Assembly (NCBI GenBank): GCA_024742665.1
Contig: JANSYA010000005.1
Location: forward strand, 248,001-312,000
DNA from: a bacterium
Lineage (GTDB): Bacteria; Spirochaetota; Leptospiria; Leptospirales; Leptonemataceae
Reading direction: 5' to 3'
Length of the DNA: 64,000 bases
Shown here: piece by piece, positions 35,059 to 43,954 of the stretch
Layout of the letters: each line of letters opens with the position of its first letter
Position numbering within the stretch: position 1 is the first letter of the stretch
Program-made: the position numbers and the translations under genes
Notes under the pieces: generated by a model
Databases searched by the model: none
What the model was told of the DNA's origin: nothing
What the model saw: only the letters and a program-made list of their open reading frames with translations

Positions 35059-37810
35059 TGAGGGCCGTCTGAATTGCGGCGACCTTGTCGGTGATTTCCG
35101 AAAGCTTTTGTTTCTCTTTTTCAATCACTTCGGGCGGGGCGTTCTGACGGAAACCGTCGCTCGATAGCTTCTTGTCGATGCCAGTCTGGACGCCTTTTAA
35201 TTTTTTGAGTTCGCCCTGTAAGCGCTTCGTTTCTTTTTCAATGTCGAGCACGCCTTCCAGGGGCAGGTAGACCTCGCCTTCGCTGAAGGTCTCCATCGCG
35301 TCGAATTTTCCGCTCTCGTACTTTTCTTCGACGCGAATTCCTTCGGTCTTCGCCAGGCGTTCAATGGCGAGCGCTTTGTCTCCGGAGACCTGCGCGAGTC
35401 CCGCGTGTGTGGTGCGAATGACGATCTTGACTTTTTGATCCGGCGCGATGCCCATCTCGGAGCGAATGGTGCGCGTGGCGTTGATCACTTCTTGCAAAAG
35501 CTGTAGAGATTTCGTCGGACCCTGGCCCGCTGCGGGCAGAGCCGGCGTAGTCGGCCAGTCCGCGCTGATTAAGAGCTTCTCGTTTTTCGTTTGCGGCTTT
35601 TGAAACTGGCCGAGGTACTCGTATAGTTCTTCGGTCAGAAATGGCATGAAGGGATTCAGTAAACCGAGCATATTACGCAAAACGTAAAAGACGGTCTGGC
35701 GCGCGGCCTCCGCGGATTCTTCGCCGGCCTTGCCGAAAATACGCGGCTTGATAAATTCGATGTACCAATCGCAGAAGAGACGCCAGGCGAAAGTATATAC
35801 GCGATCGGTCGCGATGTGAAATTTGTATTCGGCCAGCGTGCGTTCGGTTTCCTGAACGGTTTCGCGCAGTTCGGAAAGGATCCACCAGTCTTCCGCTTCT
35901 AATTGAAAACCGGATTCGCCGCCCTCAACTTGCGCCGCGAAGGCCAGCAGTTTATCCGGCTGCGGTTCAAAACCTTCCGGCAGGTTCATTAACACGAAAC
36001 GGCTGGAGTTCCAGATTTTATTGGCGAAGTTCTGATAACCCTTCAGGCGTTGTTCGGAGTACGAAGAATCCTTACCTTCCGCAAGGGTAGCCATCAGAAA
36101 AAATCGAAAAGCGTCCGCACCGTACTTTTCGACCGCCTCTAAAGGATCGACGACGTTGCCTTTCGTCTTGGACATCTTCTGTCCGTTTTCGTCGCGCAGC
36201 AGGCCGTGGATATAGATCTGCTTGAAGGGCGGCTCTTTCATGAAGTGCAGGCCGAGCATCATCATGCGCGCTACCCAGAAGAAGATGATGTCGAAACCGG
36301 TGACTAGTACGCTCGTCGGATAGTAGCGCTTAAGGTCTTCGGTCTGATCGGGCCAGCCCATCGTTGAGAAAGGCCAGAGCCCGGAACTGAACCAGGTGTC
36401 GAGCACGTCTTCGTCCTGCGTGAGCTCGACGGATTTGCCGTAGTGTTTTTCAGCGGCGGCCTGCGCTTCGCCTTCGTTGTCCGCGACGAATAAATGCCCG
36501 TCGGGCCCGTACCAGGCGGGAATGCGATGGCCCCACCAGAGCTGGCGTGAAATACACCAGTCGCGTATTTCGCGCATCCAGCGGAAATATGTGTTCTCCC
36601 AGGTTTTTGGTACAAACTCCACTTCGCCAGATTCTACGGCTTTGATTGCGGGTTCGGCCAGGACCTTCGCCTTTGCGAACCACTGCGTTGAAACGATCGG
36701 TTCAACGATCGCACTCGACCGCTGGGATTTGCCGACGGACATCATATGATCTTCCGTGCCGCGATCCAGCCCGAGCTCCGCCAGCGCCGCCTTGATCGAC
36801 TTGCGCGCCTGATAGCGATCCTGCCCTTCGAATTTGCCGCCGTTCTCGTTGATGCGCGCCGACTCGTCGAAGATCGTAATAAACTCTAAATCGTGACGCT
36901 TGCCCGTTTCGTAGTCGTTCATGTCGTGGGCCGGCGTAACTTTCACCGCCCCCGTACCGAACTCCATATCGACTAAAATATCATCGCCGATGATCGGGAT
37001 CTTGCGTCCGGGCAGCAGCGGATGATCGACGGACTTGCCGATCAGAGCTTTATAGCGCGGATCTTTCGGATGCACGGCGATGGCCGTGTCGCCGAGCATG
37101 GTCTCGGGCCGGGTCGTTGCGACGACGATCTCTTTGACTTCGCCGGCGTCGGTTTGGATCGCTTCGCTGAGGGGATAGGCGAACGAATATAATTCGCCCT
37201 TATAGTTTTCGTCGTACTCGACTTCGAGATCCGAGAGGACTGTATGCGCGACGGGATCCCAGTTGACCATGCGCGTATCGCGATAGATCAAACCTTCGTT
37301 GTATAAATCGACGAAGACTTTTCGCACGGCCTTCGATAGTCCTTCGTCCATCGTAAAGCGTTCGCGGCTCCAATCGAGAGAGAAGCCCATCAGACGCTGC
37401 TGGCCTTTGATCGCGCCGCCGGACTGGTGTTTCCAGTCCCAAACGCGTTCGAGAAATTTTTCGCGTCCGAGCTCGTGGCGGTTCGTACCTTCCGCCTGTA
37501 GATTTTTTTCGACCCGCACCTGTACCGCAATGCCCGCGTGGTCCATACCCGGGAGCCAGAGTGCGCTGCGACCCTGTTTGCGTGCGGTTCGCGTGAGCAC
37601 GTCCTGGACGGTCTGGTCGAGAGCGTGGCCGACGTGCAAATCCCCCGTGACGTTCGGCGGCGGAATGACGATGCAGAAGGGATTCTGATCCGCGTCCGGA
37701 TTTTCGGCGGCCGTAAACTCCGGACGGAAGGCCTCGGCCTCTTCCCAGACCTGGAGCCACTTTTTCTCTACAGACTTGTGATCGTATTTCGAATCCAGTT
37801 CCAGCGCCAT
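35042..37810 (-). CDS. valS: Valyl-tRNA synthetase
   Basis: A 922-residue class I synthetase. The start is the ATG at 37810 ('MALELDSKYDHKSVEKKW'); the frame extends further upstream but that part is arginine-rich and noncoding in character. Motifs: 'PPPNVTGDLHVGHALDQT' (HIGH region), editing domain with 'ETMLGDTAIAVHP', 'DTWFSSGLWPFSTMGWP' and 'GQKMSKTKGNVVDPL' (KMSKS). A C-terminal coiled coil ('RLQGELKKLKGVQTGIDKKL') closes the protein. The stop codon lies inside the 27-bp tandem repeat. Confidence 0.96.
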   Translation of the reverse strand: MALELDSKYDHKSVEKKWLQVWEEAEAFRPEFTAAENPDADQNPFCIVIPPPNVTGDLHVGHALDQTVQDVLTRTARKQGRSALWLPGMDHAGIAVQVRVEKNLQAEGTNRHELGREKFLERVWDWKHQSGGAIKGQQRLMGFSLDWSRERFTMDEGLSKAVRKVFVDLYNEGLIYRDTRMVNWDPVAHTVLSDLEVEYDENYKGELYSFAYPLSEAIQTDAGEVKEIVVATTRPETMLGDTAIAVHPKDPRYKALIGKSVDHPLLPGRKIPIIGDDILVDMEFGTGAVKVTPAHDMNDYETGKRHDLEFITIFDESARINENGGKFEGQDRYQARKSIKAALAELGLDRGTEDHMMSVGKSQRSSAIVEPIVSTQWFAKAKVLAEPAIKAVESGEVEFVPKTWENTYFRWMREIRDWCISRQLWWGHRIPAWYGPDGHLFVADNEGEAQAAAEKHYGKSVELTQDEDVLDTWFSSGLWPFSTMGWPDQTEDLKRYYPTSVLVTGFDIIFFWVARMMMLGLHFMKEPPFKQIYIHGLLRDENGQKMSKTKGNVVDPLEAVEKYGADAFRFFLMATLAEGKDSSYSEQRLKGYQNFANKIWNSSRFVLMNLPEGFEPQPDKLLAFAAQVEGGESGFQLEAEDWWILSELRETVQETERTLAEYKFHIATDRVYTFAWRLFCDWYIEFIKPRIFGKAGEESAEAARQTVFYVLRNMLGLLNPFMPFLTEELYEYLGQFQKPQTKNEKLLISADWPTTPALPAAGQGPTKSLQLLQEVINATRTIRSEMGIAPDQKVKIVIRTTHAGLAQVSGDKALAIERLAKTEGIRVEEKYESGKFDAMETFSEGEVYLPLEGVLDIEKETKRLQGELKKLKGVQTGIDKKLSSDGFRQNAPPEVIEKEKQKLSEITDKVAAIQTALKRFSA

Positions 37811-37872
37811 AATAGAGACATGGAATTGAGCCCGGTTCCGAGCGTAAAACGTAAAACGGAGGGTGCCCCGGC

Positions 37873-38241
37873 TTAGAATTGCGGATCGATATCTGTGCCG
37901 GCGTCGGGGTCGGCAGCGTCGGGTGCGATCGGTTGCGCGGGATTGGCGGGCGGAGCGGTTTCGGGCACGCGATTGTTCAACGGATCGCAGGGGGACAGCG
38001 CGGGGTCGGTGATCGAAATCCACTTTTGATAATCGATCGTGCCGTCCTCTAACAGGAAGTCGCGTTCAATGAAGTGGGTGTCTCCCCGGTATACGTTCAC
38101 GCCGGTGTCGCAGGGGTCGGCTTCGCCCATCGAATGAAATACGAAACTGTAGATTTCCCGGCAGCCGCCTGCAAAGAGCAAGTGGAGACATAAGCAGCTC
38201 GCCAATAGAGCGCGCCCGGGCTGTGTATGATTGAAATTCAC
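37873..38241 (-). CDS. Small lipoprotein, function unknown
   Basis: A 122-residue lipoprotein with a hydrophobic signal and a lipobox ending at Cys27 ('LLFAGGC'). The mature part is short, has a possible Cys pair, and ends in a Pro/Ala/Asp-rich tail of low complexity (about residues 88-122). It lies 62 bp upstream of valS on the same strand. No family recognised. Confidence 0.65.
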   Translation of the reverse strand: MNFNHTQPGRALLASCLCLHLLFAGGCREIYSFVFHSMGEADPCDTGVNVYRGDTHFIERDFLLEDGTIDYQKWISITDPALSPCDPLNNRVPETAPPANPAQPIAPDAADPDAGTDIDPQF

Positions 38242-38329
38242 GGGAAACCGAAAGCGATTCTAAAAACATCGGCATCCCACGCCGCGCAATATAATGCAAG
38301 CAGAGCTTTTCGTCGGATTGCAGTCGATC

Positions 38330-39355
38330 TCAGCCGGGCACGCGCAGGCTGCCGGCGCATACGATCACCGAGTCGCCGCCCACGCTCAGGCTCGTGATCT
38401 TCCCGTTTGCTTTCGCCGCCCGGGCGTTCAAAATCGAAGGCCGTCCCATCTCATAGCCCTGCTCGATGCGCCAGTCGAATTCGCCGTCGGTCGTATCGCG
38501 AAGCTGCGGATTGTGTTCCGCCAGATAGCCCGCCAGAGTCACGGCCGCTGACCCCGTCGCGGGATCCTCGCCGATGCCGGCCGTCAGGGCGAATTTGCGG
38601 GCGCGAATCTGCGAGTCCGGATCTTCGGCGTCGAAAGTAAACAAATAGGGATCCGGAGCCCAGCTTGATTTCAGATGACGTTCCCATAGATCCAACCGCA
38701 CGCGGGCCCGGGCGAGTATATCGCGATTGCGCACCGGCACATTCAACGAAGGAATCCCTGTGCTGGCTCCGCGGACCGCATACTCATTGCCCTGTGCGTC
38801 GACCGCGCCGATGTCTTCGGCTTCGAGCGATAGAATGCGGGCCAGGATTTCCCGGTCGGGCGCGTCTTCTGGACTGAATTGAATGGGCCTGGCGGCCCGA
38901 AGGCGCGCGAAGTACGTCGCATCGTTTTGCGCAGCGCCTTCATCAGCTGACAGGCTCACGGCCACATCGCCGACCTGCTCTACTAATATGATTTCAGTGT
39001 GCTCTAAGCCCGCGGGTTTTTTTGCGCAGCGCAAGGGCGTGCGTCCGCAGTGGGCCAGGACGGCGGCGGTGCCCAGGGTCGGATGGCCCGCGAAGGGCAG
39101 CTCGCGTTCGGGAGTGAAGATGCGTACATTAAATCGCAATGCGGAGCCTGCGATTTGCGCGGCGTCGCTTTCTGTTTGCCCTGGCGTGCGGACGAAGGTC
39201 GTTTCGGAATAATTAAATTCGCGCGCGATCTTTTGCATGGTCGCCGAGTCGATGTCATCGGCGTCGAGCACGACCGCCAGTGGATTGCCGCCGAAAATCG
39301 AAGAGCTGAATACGTCGCTCGTATAATAACGATAGCTTTTCGCCGGCCTGTTCAT
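38330..39355 (-). CDS. PhzF-family isomerase/epimerase-like protein
   Basis: A 341-residue protein of the PhzF fold (diaminopimelate-epimerase-like). The ATG at 39355 overlaps the aminotransferase stop by 4 nt and has AGGAG 7 nt upstream. Signature segments: 'YYTSDVFSSSIFGGNPLAVV' near the N-terminus, 'FNYSETTFV' (with the conserved Glu), 'RIFTPERELPFAGHPTLGTA' and 'GIGEDPATGSAAVTLAGYL'. It is the last gene of a three-gene operon controlled presumably by the divergent MocR protein. Confidence 0.9.
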   Translation of the reverse strand: MNRPAKSYRYYTSDVFSSSIFGGNPLAVVLDADDIDSATMQKIAREFNYSETTFVRTPGQTESDAAQIAGSALRFNVRIFTPERELPFAGHPTLGTAAVLAHCGRTPLRCAKKPAGLEHTEIILVEQVGDVAVSLSADEGAAQNDATYFARLRAARPIQFSPEDAPDREILARILSLEAEDIGAVDAQGNEYAVRGASTGIPSLNVPVRNRDILARARVRLDLWERHLKSSWAPDPYLFTFDAEDPDSQIRARKFALTAGIGEDPATGSAAVTLAGYLAEHNPQLRDTTDGEFDWRIEQGYEMGRPSILNARAAKANGKITSLSVGGDSVIVCAGSLRVPG

Positions 39356-40671
39356 AGAATCTCTCCTGAAATTGCGCCGGCCGTCGAGTCTTTCGTAAGA
39401 CCGCCCAACTGCTTCGAATAGTTTTTTTGGTATGCCCGGGCCAGGCGTTCGACTCCGGTGCGAATCGACTCCGGATCGGCGTTCGAGAAATTCAGACGCA
39501 TATAGCGGTCCCCCGCCGGATCGTGATCGGGATAGAAGGCGCCGCCCGGCACAAACAGTACGTTTTCGTGCAGAGCATCGTGAAAGAATGCGTCGGTGGA
39601 AATCGGATCGCGAAAGCGACACCATAAAAACATACCGCCCCCCGGTCGGATCATTTCGAGCGCTCCGGCGGGAAAATTTTCACTCAGGGCGGTGAGCATG
39701 CAGTCGCGATTCGCGCGATAGTACTTTCGCAGAGCGCTGATATGTAAGTCGAGATCGTTGTCGGCCAGATAGCGGGCGATCGTCATCTGCGTGAGATTGC
39801 TCGTATGCAAATCCGCGGCCTGCCGCGCGATCAGCAGGCGGTCATAGAGCGGTCGTTTCGCGCAAACCCAGCCCACACGAACGCCGGGTGAAACGATTTT
39901 CGAAAAGCTGCCCAGCAGAATCACGCGATCGTCCAGCGAACGCAAAAGCGGCGGCCTTTCGCTATCGTCGTCGTAAATCAGATCGCCGTACGGATTATCC
40001 TCAATAATAGTAAGGCGATCCGCGAGCCCGGCCAGTCGACGGCGCTTCTCGGTGCTGCAGGTGACTCCCGCCGGGTTCTGAAAATCAGGCGTCGTATAAA
40101 AGATCGGCTCTGAATTGGGCGAGCCGCTTCGGTTCCTGCTGGCCGAATCTCCAGTACCGCTCGGGTATGCGTCGTCGCCGGCCGGATTGCCGCGAATCAT
40201 CGGCAAATGTTCGAGAGCGTTTACGTCGACGCCGTCGCTTTCGAGCGGCACGTGATGAAAGCGCGGTTCGTACATCGCGAAGGCCTGCAGCGCTCCCAGG
40301 TAGGCCGGCTCCTCAACGATCACCGGCCGCCCGGGATCGATCAGCGTTTTGCCGAGCAGGTCAAGTGCCTGCTGGGAACCGCTCGTGATCAGGATCTCGT
40401 CCGGGGGGATGTTCAGATCGTGGATTTTCTTGTAGCGCGCGCTGATCCATTCGCGCAAAGCCGGCAGCCCCTCGGAATTCGCATACTGCAGCGCCGCCTG
40501 ACCTTCGCGTTCAAAGACGTCCGCCGCCGCGCGCGCGATTTCGGCGACTGGAAACAGCGCGGGATTGGGCAGGCCGCCGGCGAAAGAGATCACCGCCGGA
40601 TTGGCGGCCACTTTTAGAATTTCGCGGATGTGCGAAGTTCGAATGCGTTCTGTGCGCGCGGCGAATTGCAT
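39352..40671 (-). CDS. Fold-type I PLP-dependent aminotransferase
   Basis: The ATG at 40671 gives 439 residues ('MQFAARTERIRTSHIREIL') with AGGA about 9 nt upstream. It resembles 2-aminoadipate/valine-pyruvate-type aminotransferases: 'VISFAGGLPNPALFP', 'LQYANSEGLPALREWI', 'SQQALDLLGKTLIDPG', 'DFQNPAGVTCS', 'IIEDNPYGDLIYDD' and the PLP lysine in 'LLGSFSKIVSPGVRVGW'. A Gly/Ser/Pro-rich insertion occurs near residues 205-225. Substrate unknown; its homology to the catalytic half of the divergent MocR regulator is notable. Confidence 0.9.
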   Translation of the reverse strand: MQFAARTERIRTSHIREILKVAANPAVISFAGGLPNPALFPVAEIARAAADVFEREGQAALQYANSEGLPALREWISARYKKIHDLNIPPDEILITSGSQQALDLLGKTLIDPGRPVIVEEPAYLGALQAFAMYEPRFHHVPLESDGVDVNALEHLPMIRGNPAGDDAYPSGTGDSASRNRSGSPNSEPIFYTTPDFQNPAGVTCSTEKRRRLAGLADRLTIIEDNPYGDLIYDDDSERPPLLRSLDDRVILLGSFSKIVSPGVRVGWVCAKRPLYDRLLIARQAADLHTSNLTQMTIARYLADNDLDLHISALRKYYRANRDCMLTALSENFPAGALEMIRPGGGMFLWCRFRDPISTDAFFHDALHENVLFVPGGAFYPDHDPAGDRYMRLNFSNADPESIRTGVERLARAYQKNYSKQLGGLTKDSTAGAISGEIL

Positions 40672-40675
40672 GATT

Positions 40676-41416
40676 TTATTCCTGTGTTTTATCAACCGAT
40701 TGGTAGTAATCGAAAGCGTCTTCCAGGCGATCATCGCCCCAGAATAATTCGCACTCATTCGCGACCTGAGCGTCGTGCGAGCGGCGAATACAAAAGGACG
40801 GCGCGCCGAAAATCTCAAGCTCTTGCGCCTGCTCCGTCGTGCGGCGCAGGGCGTTCTTGATTTCCGCGGACTTCGATCGCGAAACGATCGTCGCTGCGTC
40901 CGGAGCGGGGTTGTGTGGACTGGCCGGCATCGCCGCGGGTACCTTCGCCAGATTTTCCGTGAGCAATTCGATTAAGACCGACTCTTCGGCGATGTTGCGA
41001 TCTTCGGCGAAATTCGCGGAATAAACTGCGGCGACGAAGGCCGGCGTACAATCAGCCGTCGCGGGGTCGGCGAGCAGAGCCGTGGCCAGGCGTGCCGCCC
41101 GCAATCCGTTGCGAGGAAACTCCGTGGGCTTCTGAAAGGGGAGCCCGTAGAGCTCGCAGCGTCGTTCCAGATCGCGCCACATATAGCGCCCCTTTGCGGG
41201 ATACAGATTAAACGGCGAATCGTTCCAGCCCTGAGCCTGGAAGATCGGCCCCAGCAAGAACGGTCGATAGACCACGCGCACGCCGCGTTCCGCGCTCAGC
41301 TCGCGGATGCGGGCGGCGGAAAGATAGCTGTACGTGCTCGCGAATTCGAACCAGAATTCGAATTGCGTTCCGGAGCCTGGCGCTTCGGCGGCTGTAGATT
41401 CTCCAGTCGTTTGCAT
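40676..41416 (-). CDS. DsbA-fold 2-hydroxychromene-2-carboxylate isomerase-like protein
   Basis: A 246-residue protein of the HCCA-isomerase/DsbA family (kappa-class GST fold). The N-terminal 'FEFWFEFASTYSYLSAARI' has Ser in the place of the disulfide motif as in true isomerases. 'YRPFLLGPIFQAQGW' and 'PRNGLRAARLA' are typical, as is the C-terminal 'IFGAPSFCIR'. Glutathione-dependent isomerisation is inferred from family. It is the first gene of the operon facing the MocR gene, 4 bp before the aminotransferase. Confidence 0.87.
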   Translation of the reverse strand: MQTTGESTAAEAPGSGTQFEFWFEFASTYSYLSAARIRELSAERGVRVVYRPFLLGPIFQAQGWNDSPFNLYPAKGRYMWRDLERRCELYGLPFQKPTEFPRNGLRAARLATALLADPATADCTPAFVAAVYSANFAEDRNIAEESVLIELLTENLAKVPAAMPASPHNPAPDAATIVSRSKSAEIKNALRRTTEQAQELEIFGAPSFCIRRSHDAQVANECELFWGDDRLEDAFDYYQSVDKTQE

Positions 41417-41481
41417 GGCTGATTATGGCATCTATGTAGCCTGAAGACCTTCGAAAAAAAAGGCACAGTCTCCGGAATTGT

Positions 41482-41525
41482 TAGCATAACAGTTTCTGAG
41501 AATCTGGCTTGCTATCATAACAGTT
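41482..41525. promoter_or_regulatory. Paired direct repeats between MocR gene and its divergent operon
   Basis: TAGCATAACAGTT (41482-41494) and TATCATAACAGTT (41513-41525) match at 12 of 13 positions and are 31 bp apart, about three helical turns, so both face the same side of the DNA. They lie within 119 bp separating the two divergent starts. MocR proteins are known to bind spaced direct repeats next to their own genes. Confidence 0.65.
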
Positions 41526-41535
41526 GTCGGGCTGA

Positions 41536-43011
41536 ATGTGCGGCATGCAGCAGAGCCGCTTTCGTTATCGTGCGGTCGCGCGGAAGATCGCCGACCATAT
41601 TCACACGGGCCGCCTGGCTCCCGGAACCCGGCTGCCGTCGGTGCGTCGCCTGAGTCGCCAGGAGGACGCGAGCATTACGACGATCCTGCATGCCTACGAA
41701 TTGCTGGAGCGCGAAGGCGTGGTCGAGGCGCGACCCCAATCCGGGTACTTCGTCCGCGCCGACCCCGATCGCATGCCGCCGGAGCCGAAAGAGAGCCAGC
41801 CGCCTTTGCGCCCCGCGTACGTCGAAATCGCCGATACGGTTTCGGATTTGCTCAAGATTACGCGCCAGGGCGACTATGTTCCTTTCGCCGCCGCGATTCC
41901 CGCATCGGAACTATTGCCCGTAAGGCAGCTGCAGCGCATTATGGCCGCGATCAGCCGTCGCACCGACGACGCTGGCATCCACTACGATTTGCCGCCCGGC
42001 AATCCGGAGCTCAGGTCCCAGCTGAGTCGGCGTTCGATTGACTGGGGCTGTCGCCTGGGGCCGGACGATTTTATTATTACGACCGGTTGCATGGAAGCTT
42101 TGAATCTTGGTCTGCGATCGGTGGCGCGTCCGGGAGCGGTGATCGCGATCGAGTCGCCCGCGTATTACGGCATCTTGATGACCATCGCCGGTCTGGGCAT
42201 GCAGGCGCTGGAGCTGCCGACCCATCCTTCGCTGGGAGTGCGTCCCGCGGATCTCGAACGTATTTTGAAGCGCCGTAAAATTGACGCGTGTTTGCTTGCC
42301 CCGAATTTTAACAATCCCCTGGGCAGTCTGATGCCCGACGAAAGCAAAGCGGAGCTGGTTGAACTGCTCGCCCGCCACGAGGTTCCGCTGATTGAAGACG
42401 ATATCTACGGCGATTTGCATCTTGGTGAAACGCGGCCGAGGACCGCGAAGTCTTTCGATCGCAAGGGTCTGGTTTTATTATGCTCTTCGTTTTCAAAAAC
42501 CGTGGCGCCTGGCTATCGCGTGGGTTATATCGCGCCGGGCCGCTATTTCGAAAAAGTCGAGCAGATCAAATTCATGAATACGGTGGCGACCAACGCTCCA
42601 TGCCAGATAGCGCTCGCGGAATTTTTACGCGCCGGCCAGTACGAACGGCATCTCAGCCGCATGCGCGAAAGTCTGAGCGATCAGATTCAAAGCGCGGCGG
42701 CGATCATTCGCGACACTTTCCCGGCCGGGACGCGCGTCAGCCGACCCCAGGGTGGATTCGTATTATGGGTCGAGCTGCCGCCCGGCACCGACAGCCATCA
42801 TCTATACAATCGCGCGCTGGAAAATCGCATCAACCTGATGCCCGGCCTGGCCTTTTCAAATAGCGATCGCTTTCGATCGTGCATTCGCATCAGCTGTGGT
42901 CACGCCTGGAACGACGCGCGTCGCGCGGCCCTGGCAAAGGTCGGCGGGATCGCCGCGGAACTGGCGCCGAAAAACAGCGCGGGCAAGAAACTTGCGAAAA
43001 AAAAGTCGTAA
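41536..43011 (+). CDS. MocR-type regulator (GntR domain fused to aminotransferase)
   Basis: A 491-residue regulator. Residues 5-75 form a GntR-type winged helix ('VARKIADHIHTGRLAPGTRL', 'SITTILHAYELLEREGVVEA'). After a linker, residues 110-470 form a fold-type I aminotransferase domain with 'IIEDDIYGDLH'-like region ('PLIEDDIYGDLHLG') and PLP lysine in 'LCSSFSKTVAPGYRVGYI'. A Lys-rich tail ends the protein. MocR regulators sense PLP or an amino compound through this domain. It is transcribed divergently from the isomerase-aminotransferase-PhzF operon. Confidence 0.93.
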   Translation: MCGMQQSRFRYRAVARKIADHIHTGRLAPGTRLPSVRRLSRQEDASITTILHAYELLEREGVVEARPQSGYFVRADPDRMPPEPKESQPPLRPAYVEIADTVSDLLKITRQGDYVPFAAAIPASELLPVRQLQRIMAAISRRTDDAGIHYDLPPGNPELRSQLSRRSIDWGCRLGPDDFIITTGCMEALNLGLRSVARPGAVIAIESPAYYGILMTIAGLGMQALELPTHPSLGVRPADLERILKRRKIDACLLAPNFNNPLGSLMPDESKAELVELLARHEVPLIEDDIYGDLHLGETRPRTAKSFDRKGLVLLCSSFSKTVAPGYRVGYIAPGRYFEKVEQIKFMNTVATNAPCQIALAEFLRAGQYERHLSRMRESLSDQIQSAAAIIRDTFPAGTRVSRPQGGFVLWVELPPGTDSHHLYNRALENRINLMPGLAFSNSDRFRSCIRISCGHAWNDARRAALAKVGGIAAELAPKNSAGKKLAKKKS

Positions 43012-43141
43012 CGTTTTGAGCGGAGCCGCCTCTTAATAGCAAATAGCGATTATACCATAGAGGGTATTGTATGGCACTCGATTCTGCTCCAGGCCAGGCC
43101 AGGCCTGGAATTCGATGCGAGCGCCGCCGGAGGATAAAATT

Positions 43142-43450
43142 ATGGCGAATCCCACAACAGATGGCAGCTTTCAAAAAGACGTGCTGGAAAGCGACGTGCC
43201 CGTACTCGTCGACTTCTGGGCGGAGTGGTGCGGTCCGTGCCGGATGCTCGGGCCGGTGATCGACAACGTCGGCCAGAAGACCGAGGGCCGCGCGAAAGTC
43301 TATAAACTGAACGTCGATGAAAATCCCCAGGTGGCCCAACAGTACGGCATCACTGCGATTCCGACGGTGCTTCTGTTTCGCGACGGCAAGCTGGAGCAGC
43401 AGATCGTCGGCGTGCGTCCGGAAGTGGCGTATCTCGAAGCGCTGAATTAA
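43142..43450 (+). CDS. trxA: Thioredoxin
   Basis: A 102-residue thioredoxin. The ATG at 43142 is chosen over upstream starts because GGAGG lies about 10 nt before it and the length then fits the family. The active site is '[11 protein letters not shown]', and the cis-proline stands in 'AIPTVLLF'. It acts as a general cytosolic disulfide reductase. The upstream 130 bp hold an AT-rich tract (43035-43070) that could contain its promoter. Confidence 0.95.
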   Translation: MANPTTDGSFQKDVLESDVPVLVDFWAEWCGPCRMLGPVIDNVGQKTEGRAKVYKLNVDENPQVAQQYGITAIPTVLLFRDGKLEQQIVGVRPEVAYLEALN

Positions 43451-43484
43451 ATCGGCGAAGCGCGTCCTCGTGCGAATGCGAAAC

Positions 43485-43516
43485 GCCCGCGTCCTCTTTG
43501 CGAAGAAGGCGCGGGC
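43485..43516. terminator. Hairpin between trxA and the DUF1330 gene
   Basis: A perfect 7-bp stem (GCCCGCG 43485-43491, CGCGGGC 43510-43516) with further partial pairing inside the loop. It lies between two convergent genes and may stop both transcripts, though no long T-tract follows. Confidence 0.5.
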
Positions 43517-43527
43517 TCCCTGGCTGA

Positions 43528-43923
43528 TTATGGCAGCGGGAGGGATTCTGAAACGAGCAGCACGGTTTTTTCCAGGCCCGCTTCCCGGTCGTGATGGATC
43601 GCTTCGTACTCCGCGGAAGTGTTCATCCGCACGAAAGCCCGCGGCGTGGGATATTCCACGATCAGGACGCGGTCCCAGTCGTCGCTCTCTGTCGCGCCGA
43701 TAAAGAGCAGGCGGGCCTCCCCGGCCCAGACGACCTTGCCGCCTTCGCGTTCAATCAGCGGCGCCACGTTTTGCATATAGCGTGCGTAGGCCTCAGCTCC
43801 GCTTTCTTCGCCGCCATCGGCGACGGCCTTAAACTTCAGCAGGTTCACCATGGAAACAGGCTGATCTTTTGGCAGCTTGAGCAGCGCCTTAAACTGGTCT
43901 CGGGAAGGTACGATGGCGTTCAT
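43528..43923 (-). CDS. DUF1330 family protein
   Basis: A 131-residue small alpha/beta protein of the dimeric ferredoxin-like type. 'PVSMVNLLKFK', 'YARYMQNVAPLIEREGGKVVW' (about residues 46-66) and 'WDRVLIVEYPTPRAFVRMN' match the DUF1330 pattern. Function in the family is unknown. It lies 31 bp downstream of the MATE transporter on the same strand. Confidence 0.85.
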   Translation of the reverse strand: MNAIVPSRDQFKALLKLPKDQPVSMVNLLKFKAVADGGEESGAEAYARYMQNVAPLIEREGGKVVWAGEARLLFIGATESDDWDRVLIVEYPTPRAFVRMNTSAEYEAIHHDREAGLEKTVLLVSESLPLP

Positions 43924-43954
43924 ATTAGTTTAGGACGCCTTCGACCGGCCTGAG

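Noticed and set aside
34942..35124. Short minus-strand frame with repeated ALALEVYSN peptide units
   Set aside because: It is the valS 27-bp repeat read in another frame; no start signal of its own.
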